Assembly: GCA_022758945.1 (NCBI GenBank)
Contig: JAEMQE010000188.1
Coordinates: forward strand, 1 to 12,455
Source of the DNA: Lentimicrobium sp.
Lineage (GTDB): Bacteria > Bacteroidota > Bacteroidia > Flavobacteriales > Flavobacteriaceae
Reading direction: 5' to 3'
DNA length: 12,455 bases
Position numbers and translations under genes: made by a program. This document shows, piece after piece, positions 7,486 to 12,455 of the stretch; position 1 is the first letter of the stretch; every line of letters begins with the position of its first letter. The notes beneath the pieces were generated by a model. That model made no database searches, was not told the DNA's origin, and saw only the letters and a list, made by a program, of their open reading frames with translations.

Positions 7486-8016
7486 TTATTCCTTTTTGTA
7501 ACCTATTTTAACTCTTTCTGTCTTTTTTTCAGAAACCTCATTGTCTGTAATTAAAAATTGAATTGCTTCAAAAATATCCTCAAATTGTTTGTCATATTTT
7601 GTTTCCAATTCTTGTATTTGGCTTTTAAGATTTTCTATATTCAAAAGTGCTTTTCTTAAAGCTATAAATGCTCTAACTATTGCAATATTCATTTTTCTGG
7701 CCTTTGGACTTTTCAAAACACTCGCTAACATTGTCACTCCGTGCTCTGTGAATGCGTATGGTAAGGCACTTTTGGGTCTTTTGGATGTCATCACAGATTG
7801 TGATGACATCATCACAATCTGTGATGATGAAACTTCTTCCCATTCTTCTGTTGTCAATCTAAACATAAAATCTGCGGGAAAACTATCGATGTTTCTTTTA
7901 ATCGCCTGATTCAAAACTCTAGTCTCTACTTCATAAAGCTCGGCTAAATCAAAATCTAACATGATTTTAATTCCATTAATTTCATATATTTTATTTTGAA
8001 TAGTGATTAAATGCAC
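7486..8016 (-). CDS. ORF6N-domain protein
   Basis: 176 aa. Residues ~5-55 (IQNKIYEINGIKIMLDFDLAELYEV…LNQAIKRN…FPADFMFRLT) match the ORF6N domain, a putative DNA-binding module known from phages and common as single genes in Bacteroidetes. LPYAFTEHGVTMLASVL (85-101) is the conserved second half, followed by a basic segment and a likely coiled coil (~120-148). Its cellular role is not established. The start is a GTG at 8016, 9 nt after the DPP IV stop; the next in-frame ATG (codon 19) would cut into the domain. No promoter is seen, so it probably rides on DPP IV transcription. It is flanked by 32-bp direct repeats and holds an internal palindrome encoding the SSQIVMM/SSQSVMT duplication (residues 64-77), in a part of the family I expect to be variable. 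Confidence 0.85.
   Translation of the reverse strand: MHLITIQNKIYEINGIKIMLDFDLAELYEVETRVLNQAIKRNIDSFPADFMFRLTTEEWEEVSSSQIVMMSSQSVMTSKRPKSALPYAFTEHGVTMLASVLKSPKARKMNIAIVRAFIALRKALLNIENLKSQIQELETKYDKQFEDIFEAIQFLITDNEVSEKKTERVKIGYKKE
7784..7827. repeat. Nested palindrome inside the ORF6N gene
   Basis: Two units, TCATCACAGATTGTGATGA (7788-7806) and TCATCACAATCTGTGATGA (7809-7827), are exact reverse complements separated by 2 nt. Each unit is also a palindrome (TCATCACA-nnn-TGTGATGA), and the first extends to 12-bp arms over 7784-7810. As tandem 21-bp units on the coding strand they give a 7-residue repeat. Confidence 0.9.
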
Positions 8017-8025
8017 GTTCTAAGA

Positions 8026-8057
8026 TTATAAATTATTTTTGATAAAATTAGTCATTT
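8026..8057. repeat. 32-bp direct repeat, copy 2, forming the 3' end of the DPP IV gene
   Basis: Identical to 7434-7465. It covers the last nine codons of DPP IV, its stop and two bases of the codon before, and marks the right boundary of the ORF6N cassette. Confidence 0.93.
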
Positions 8058-10200
8058 TATTAAACAATTGCACACTTGTTTTTCCGCCACGAATTCCGTG
8101 GTCTTTGTCGGGATATATTTGGGAGTCAAATTGTTTGTTTGCCTGAATCAAGGCTTCCATCATTTGCATCGAATTTTGCACATGAACATTGTCATCTCCT
8201 GAACCGTGAATCAACAAAAATTTCCCTTTTAGTTTGTCAACGAAATTTATTGGTGAATTATCATCATAGCCCTTTGGATTTTCTTGTGGCGTTCTCATAT
8301 ATCTTTCGGTATAGACATTGTCATAGAAACGCCAGTTGGTTACCGGCGCAACGGCAATCGCCATTTTGAAAACGTCATTCCCTTTCATAATGCAGTTGCT
8401 CGACATAAAACCACCATAAGACCAACCCCAAATTCCTATTCTGGATTTGTCAACATAAGGATAATTTCCGATTACTTTGGCTGCATCAATCTGGTCTTCG
8501 ACTTCGTATTTTCCTAATTGCAGATAGGTTACTTTTTTAAAATCAGCTCCTTTATACCCTGTTCCGCGACCGTCAACACAAGCCACAATATATCCTTGCT
8601 GGGCGAGCATCATAAACCAATAATCATCGCGGTTATTCCATTCATTATTGACTTGTTGTGAACCCGGTCCTGAATATTGATACATAAAAACAGGATATTT
8701 TTTTGAAGGGTCGAAATCCGCCGGTTTCATTATCCAGGCATTTAATTCATTGCCTTTTTCCGTTTTCATCACAAAAAATTCTTTTTGTGGCAAATTGTAT
8801 TCTTTTAATTTTGCGGCCAATGCCTCATTGTTTTCTATAACCTGAATTTGTTTTCCTGTTTTAGATTCATTCAAAGTATAGGCTGTTGGCTGCGTTGTGC
8901 TCGAAAAGGTATTGATGAAATATTGAAAATTCGGACTGAAAGTAGCTGCGTTTGTTCCGATATTTTCTGACAATCTCACTTTCTTTTTTCCGTCAAGGCT
9001 ACTTCTGTAAACGGCTCTGTTTATAGAACCACTCTCTGTAGATTGATAAAAAACAGTATTTGTTTTCTCGTCAAAACCATAATATTCGGTCACTTCCCAG
9101 TTGCCTTTGGTCACCTGATTACGCAGTTTTCCGGTTTTGTCATACAAATAAATGTGGTTGAATCCGTCTTTTTCAGAGGTCCAAATAAAACTGTTGTCTT
9201 TGAGAAAAGTCAAGTTATCAGTATCCACAAAATCGATATATGCTTTGTTTTTTTCGTTCAGAACTACTTTTGTCGCAGCCGTTGTTCCATCCACAAACAA
9301 CAAATCCAGATTGTCCTGATGGCGATTCAATATTTTCGCCGATAAAACATTGGCATCATTTGTCCATTCAATTCTTGGAATATAAAAATCATTGTATTGG
9401 CGTAAATCCACTTCTTTGGTAGCTTTTGTTTCGACATTGTACAAATGCAGAGAAACAATGGAGTTTTTTTCGCCTGCTTTAGGATATTTGAAGGTTTCTA
9501 TTTTTGGATATAAATATTTTCCAAAAATCGACATTGAAAATTCCGGAACCTGACTTTCGTCAAATCGAATGTAGCCTATTTTTTTACTGTCCTTGCTCCA
9601 ATCGAAAGCTCTTACAAATGAAAATTCTTCTTCATAAACCCAATCCGTGATTCCATTGATTATGGCATTTTTCTTTCCATCGGTCGTAATTTGGCTGTTT
9701 GTATCTGACGCTATATCATAAATGTAAAGATTATTTTCCTTGACATACCCAATCTTTTTCCCATCAGGCGAAAAAGTAGGTTCTTGCACCTGTTCCAGGA
9801 TTTTGGTCAATTCTTTCGAACCTAAATCGAAAAGAAAATAATCGGCGGTAAAGGAATGACGGTAGATATGATTTGTATTGTTGGCAATCAAAATCTTTTT
9901 TTCATCTGAACTGAAAGTATAGCTATCAATTCCGCCCAGTAATTTAGACTGGCTTTTAGTATCGATTAAAGTCGCTACTTTTTTCAAGGTGGCAAAATCG
10001 AACAAATCAATTTGCATACTTCCGGATGCTTCATCAGCATTTAAAACAGTATATTGATTGGTGTTTTTCATTGACTGCAGTTCGTCCATTCTTTTAGCAG
10101 TAAATTCGCCACTAAAAATGGCTTCGACGGAAATTTTTTGTTGTCCGAAAACGCTGGTAAACAACAATAAAAGCAAGAGGGTAATCTTAGTTGAATTCAT
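8026..10200 (-). CDS. Dipeptidyl peptidase IV-like serine protease (S9B prolyl oligopeptidase family)
   Basis: 724 aa. Residues 1-19 are a signal peptide (MNSTK, poly-Leu core, FG before QQ) without a lipobox, so it is exported to the periplasm or beyond. Residues ~60-460 form the DPP IV beta-propeller, with DWVYEEEF (186-193) holding the Glu pair that anchors the substrate N-terminus. The alpha/beta-hydrolase domain follows, with the triad S594 (GWSYGG), D669 (HGSGDDNVH) and H701 (DKDHGI). It should remove Xaa-Pro or Xaa-Ala dipeptides from peptide N-termini, feeding the adjacent POT importers. Length is normal for the family. The ATG at 10200 leads straight into the signal peptide. The last nine codons and stop lie in a 32-bp sequence repeated at 7434-7465, yet the C-terminus appears complete (TNFIKNNL). 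Confidence 0.95.
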   Translation of the reverse strand: MNSTKITLLLLLLFTSVFGQQKISVEAIFSGEFTAKRMDELQSMKNTNQYTVLNADEASGSMQIDLFDFATLKKVATLIDTKSQSKLLGGIDSYTFSSDEKKILIANNTNHIYRHSFTADYFLFDLGSKELTKILEQVQEPTFSPDGKKIGYVKENNLYIYDIASDTNSQITTDGKKNAIINGITDWVYEEEFSFVRAFDWSKDSKKIGYIRFDESQVPEFSMSIFGKYLYPKIETFKYPKAGEKNSIVSLHLYNVETKATKEVDLRQYNDFYIPRIEWTNDANVLSAKILNRHQDNLDLLFVDGTTAATKVVLNEKNKAYIDFVDTDNLTFLKDNSFIWTSEKDGFNHIYLYDKTGKLRNQVTKGNWEVTEYYGFDEKTNTVFYQSTESGSINRAVYRSSLDGKKKVRLSENIGTNAATFSPNFQYFINTFSSTTQPTAYTLNESKTGKQIQVIENNEALAAKLKEYNLPQKEFFVMKTEKGNELNAWIMKPADFDPSKKYPVFMYQYSGPGSQQVNNEWNNRDDYWFMMLAQQGYIVACVDGRGTGYKGADFKKVTYLQLGKYEVEDQIDAAKVIGNYPYVDKSRIGIWGWSYGGFMSSNCIMKGNDVFKMAIAVAPVTNWRFYDNVYTERYMRTPQENPKGYDDNSPINFVDKLKGKFLLIHGSGDDNVHVQNSMQMMEALIQANKQFDSQIYPDKDHGIRGGKTSVQLFNKMTNFIKNNL

Positions 10201-10342
10201 GAAATTATAAATAAAATAAATGAGGTCAATTTTAGTGAAAATTTTACAATTATTTCACATTTCGAGTGTTAAATGTTAAAAAAATATCCATCTTACCCTT
10301 TTATTGAACATCTCACATTAGCAAACAAAACAGCTAAATCTG

Positions 10343-10350
10343 TATCTTTG
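10343..10350 (+). promoter_or_regulatory. Bacteroidetes-type -7 promoter element for HMG-CoA reductase
   Basis: TATCTTTG fits TAnnTTTG exactly. A weak -33 word (TTAG, 10317-10320) lies 22 nt upstream instead of a full TTTG. Transcription would begin near 10357, about 20 nt before the ATG at 10378, which decides against the upstream ATG at 10273. The region between the divergent DPP IV and HMG-CoA reductase genes (10201-10377) shows no equally clear promoter for DPP IV. Confidence 0.6.
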
Positions 10351-10377
10351 CAAATATCATCCCATAATCAATTGAGA

Positions 10378-11700
10378 ATGAATAACACTGTTGCCGGATT
10401 TTCTAAATTATCCAAAGAAGAAAAAATAAACTGGATTGCCAAAGAGTACTTTTCTAATCCAAAAGAAGCCATTTCAATCCTTAAAAACTATTGGAATTCT
10501 GACGAAAAATTACAGAAATTACACGATGAATTCATCGAAAACACGATCAGTAATTTCTATATTCCGCTTGGTGTGGCGCCTAATTTTCTGATTAACGGGA
10601 AATACAGCAGTATTCCGATGGCAATTGAGGAAAGTTCCGTAGTTGCCGCAGCTTCTAAAGCAGCCAAATTCTGGTCCACTCGCGGCGGATTTAAAGCCAC
10701 CGTTATCAATACCGAAAAGATTGGACAAGTTCACTTTATTTTCAAAGGAGACGAATCGAAACTCGCTTTATTCTTTGCTCAAACCAAAACTCATTTTTTT
10801 GCGAATACCGAAAGCATTACCAAAAATATGCAACGCCGAGGTGGCGGTATTATGGATATTGTATTGAAAGACAAAACTAATTTACTACCTAATTACTTTC
10901 AATTGCACGCCACTTTTGAGACTAAAGATTCGATGGGCGCTAATTTCATCAATTCGTGTTTGGAGCAATTTGCCAAAACCCTGAAAGAAGAAGCACTAGT
11001 CTATGATTTATTTTCCGAAGAAGAAAAAGACATAGAAGTCGTGATGAGCATTCTTTCGAATTATGTTCCCAATTGTGTTGTTCGTGCTGAAGTTTCCTGC
11101 CTGGTGGAAGACTTAGTAGAAAAACACATTCCTAATCCAAAAATATTCGCCGAGCGATTCATTCAAGCGGTTCAAATCGCCGAAGTGGAACCTTTCAGAG
11201 CTGTCACCCACAACAAGGGAATTATGAACGGAATCGATGCTGTTGTGCTTGCCACCGGAAATGATTTCCGCGCTGTCGAAGCCGGAATTCACGCTTATGC
11301 TTCCCGAAACGGAAGTTATTCGAGTTTGTCACACGCTAAAATAGAAAACAATATATTTACTTTTTGGCTGGAAGTTCCTTTAGCTTTGGGGACTATTGGT
11401 GGATTGACTTCCTTGCATCCTTTGGTAAAATTATCGTTGGAAATGCTCGAAAATCCGTCGGCGAAGGAGTTAATGCAATTTGTGGCAGTTGCCGGTCTGG
11501 CACAAAATTTTGCAGCTTTGCGTTCGTTGACCACAACAGGAATTCAGGATGGTCACATGAAAATGCATTTGAACAATATCCTGAACCAATTTGAAGCCAA
11601 CGATGACGAACGGGTTTTGATCCGAAAACATTTCAAACACCACGTGGTTTCACACAGTGCTGTTGTTGAATATATAGAAATTTTAAGGAGACCGGTTTAG
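10378..11700 (+). CDS. mvaA: Hydroxymethylglutaryl-CoA reductase, class II (bacterial type)
   Basis: 440 aa. Catalyses interconversion of HMG-CoA and mevalonate, the committed step of the mevalonate route to isoprenoids, in the cytoplasm. Seen (numbering from 10378): PLGVAPNF then AIEESSVVAAAS with E84/E85; the nucleotide-binding DSMGAN at 184-189; HNKGIMNGIDAVVLATGND with K280 and D287; and a GHMKMH segment near the C-terminus with H393/H397, one of which should be the catalytic histidine. These match the class II layout (Pseudomonas mevalonii type), not the membrane-bound eukaryotic class. Cofactor choice (NADH or NADPH) cannot be settled here. An ATG at 10273 adds 35 residues but lies upstream of a good -7 element, so the shorter form is preferred. 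It is divergent from DPP IV and followed by a GHMP kinase, which supports a biosynthetic mevalonate pathway. Confidence 0.92.
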   Translation: MNNTVAGFSKLSKEEKINWIAKEYFSNPKEAISILKNYWNSDEKLQKLHDEFIENTISNFYIPLGVAPNFLINGKYSSIPMAIEESSVVAAASKAAKFWSTRGGFKATVINTEKIGQVHFIFKGDESKLALFFAQTKTHFFANTESITKNMQRRGGGIMDIVLKDKTNLLPNYFQLHATFETKDSMGANFINSCLEQFAKTLKEEALVYDLFSEEEKDIEVVMSILSNYVPNCVVRAEVSCLVEDLVEKHIPNPKIFAERFIQAVQIAEVEPFRAVTHNKGIMNGIDAVVLATGNDFRAVEAGIHAYASRNGSYSSLSHAKIENNIFTFWLEVPLALGTIGGLTSLHPLVKLSLEMLENPSAKELMQFVAVAGLAQNFAALRSLTTTGIQDGHMKMHLNNILNQFEANDDERVLIRKHFKHHVVSHSAVVEYIEILRRPV

Positions 11701-11866
11701 AAATTGGCCACAGATTAAACGCCCTTCGTCAAGCTCAGGGTGACAAAACTATTCACACTGATATTATAATTATAAATGTGACAAAGCAACAAATGAGATT
11801 CCTCGTGCCTCGGAATGACAAAACAAGGGTTTTTGAAATAAACTTTGTGCCTTCGCGGCGAATATT
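11701..11866. other. Intergenic gap made largely of repeat fragments
   Basis: 166 nt between HMG-CoA reductase and the GHMP kinase. It contains 'ccacagatt' (11709-11717), 'cttcgtcaagctcagggtgaca' words around 11724-11745, and 'gagattcctcgtgcctcgg' followed by aatgacaaaa (11795-11823). The last resembles the GGAGAAATC/AATGACAAA element at 645-720. A near match to the -7 element (TA, three bases, TTTG) precedes the kinase at about 11839-11847. These look like remnants of several interspersed repeat families, not a gene. Confidence 0.5.
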
Positions 11867-12455
11867 ATGAAAAAAGAATTTTACAGTAACGGGAAACTTT
11901 TAATTACAGGAGAATATCTGGTTCTTGATGGCGCCAAAGCTTTTGCTTTGCCTACAAAATTTGGACAAAACCTGATTGTTGAGAAAGGAATTCCTCAGGA
12001 AATACAATGGACGAGTTTTGATGCCGATGGCAGTATTTGGTTTGAAGATACTTTTTCGTTTGCGGCTATTTCGAATAAAATAATCACCGGAAAAACGTCT
12101 GTAAGAAACACTCTGATAGAAATCCTGCACGAAGGGTATTTATTAAATCCTGATTTTCTCAGCCAAGGCGAAGGTTATTCTGTTAGGACTCAACTTAGTT
12201 TTCCCAGGAATTGGGGTTTGGGAACCTCATCCACTTTGATTAACAATATTGCGCAATGGTTAGCCATTGATGCCTTTGTTTTGCTCAACAATAGTTTTGG
12301 CGGCAGCGGTTACGACATTGCTTGTGCTCAAAATGACAGCCCTATTTTGTATCATTTGGACAATGGCAAGCCAATAGTCGAAAAAGTGATTTTCGCTCCT
12401 GAATTTTCCGAAAAAATCTATTTTGTTTATCTGGACAAAAAACAAAGCAGTAAGC
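11867..12455 (+). CDS. GYDIA-family GHMP kinase, N-terminal part (3' end outside window)
   Basis: Open from the ATG at 11867 to the window edge (196 codons seen). It begins MKKEFYSNGKLLITGEYLVLDGA, the substrate-end opening of GHMP small-molecule kinases. The ATP-binding glycine/serine loop is NWGLGTSSTL (about residues 116-125). FGGSGYDIACAQ follows and names the Bacteroidetes 'GYDIA' subgroup. GHMP kinases of this type phosphorylate mevalonate or phosphomevalonate; placement right after HMG-CoA reductase on the same strand favours a mevalonate-pathway step, but the exact substrate cannot be read from sequence. The 166-nt gap of repeat debris leaves open whether it shares the reductase transcript. 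Confidence 0.85.
   Translation, partial: MKKEFYSNGKLLITGEYLVLDGAKAFALPTKFGQNLIVEKGIPQEIQWTSFDADGSIWFEDTFSFAAISNKIITGKTSVRNTLIEILHEGYLLNPDFLSQGEGYSVRTQLSFPRNWGLGTSSTLINNIAQWLAIDAFVLLNNSFGGSGYDIACAQNDSPILYHLDNGKPIVEKVIFAPEFSEKIYFVYLDKKQSSK

Larger units (their letters stand above)
7434..8025 (-). mobile_element. Putative ORF6N cassette inserted at the 3' end of the DPP IV gene
   Basis: 592 bp: one copy of the 32-bp repeat plus 560 bp holding the ORF6N gene. Deleting it joins the DPP IV stop to the POT3 leader without loss. Regeneration of a gene's 3' end by a direct repeat is the usual footprint of site-specific integration or of a recombination-mediated gain, here on a very small scale. No integrase, transposase or terminal inverted repeat is visible inside, so movement would need help in trans. 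An independent origin of the repeat by chance is very unlikely at 32 of 32. Confidence 0.6.

Noticed and set aside
7466..8025. A hidden recombinase or toxin-antitoxin partner beside the ORF6N gene
   Set aside because: Only about 20 nt on one side and 9 nt on the other are non-coding, and the opposite-strand frame at 7589-7909 mirrors the ORF6N gene without recognisable motifs.
8026..8057. Loss or truncation of the DPP IV C-terminus by the insertion
   Set aside because: The catalytic His lies 24 residues from the end and the terminal helix sequence is intact; the repeat keeps the full 3' end.
10519..10734. Open frame on the minus strand inside HMG-CoA reductase, and similar frames opposite the POT and DPP IV genes
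   Set aside because: They are antisense to genes with clear family motifs, have unlikely composition, and resemble nothing I recognise.

Overview
The window looks like chromosome from a flavobacterium (family Flavobacteriaceae, Flavobacterium-like). The signs are low G+C, a TAnnTTTG-type -7 promoter element, a ComEC C-terminus and a 'GYDIA'-type GHMP kinase of the kind seen in that group, and intergenic repeat fragments typical of Bacteroidetes. This placement comes from protein and repeat recognition only.

Layout, left to right. (1) 1-602, + strand: the 3' end of a comEC-like DNA-uptake channel gene, cut by the window edge. (2) 645-720: a two-arm inverted repeat between convergent genes. 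(3) 759-10200: a long minus-strand block. In transcription order (right to left) it holds a secreted dipeptidyl peptidase IV (S9B), an ORF6N-domain gene, POT peptide transporter 3, a REP-associated tyrosine transposase (RAYT), POT transporter 2, POT transporter 1 and a secreted thioredoxin-like protein. (4) 10378-11700, + strand: class II HMG-CoA reductase. (5) 11867 to the right edge, + strand: a GYDIA-family GHMP kinase, truncated, probably in the same mevalonate pathway.

The minus-strand block reads as a peptide-use cluster. DPP IV cuts Xaa-Pro/Ala dipeptides from peptides in the periplasm, and three proton-coupled POT carriers import di- and tripeptides. Two separate selfish or accessory insertions break it. 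One is a RAYT surrounded by its own palindromic REP/REPIN repeats (4857-5713), lying between POT3 and POT2.

The second is the most striking signal. The ORF6N gene sits between two perfect 32-bp direct repeats (7434-7465 and 8026-8057), one of which is the extreme 3' coding end of the DPP IV gene. Removing one repeat plus the intervening DNA (592 bp) restores a DPP IV-POT3 pair with a 26-nt gap. The gene therefore appears to have entered as a small cassette that used the 3' end of a host gene as its attachment site and regenerated that end. No recombinase gene is visible inside it. The same ORF6N gene carries a nested 40-bp palindrome within its coding sequence.
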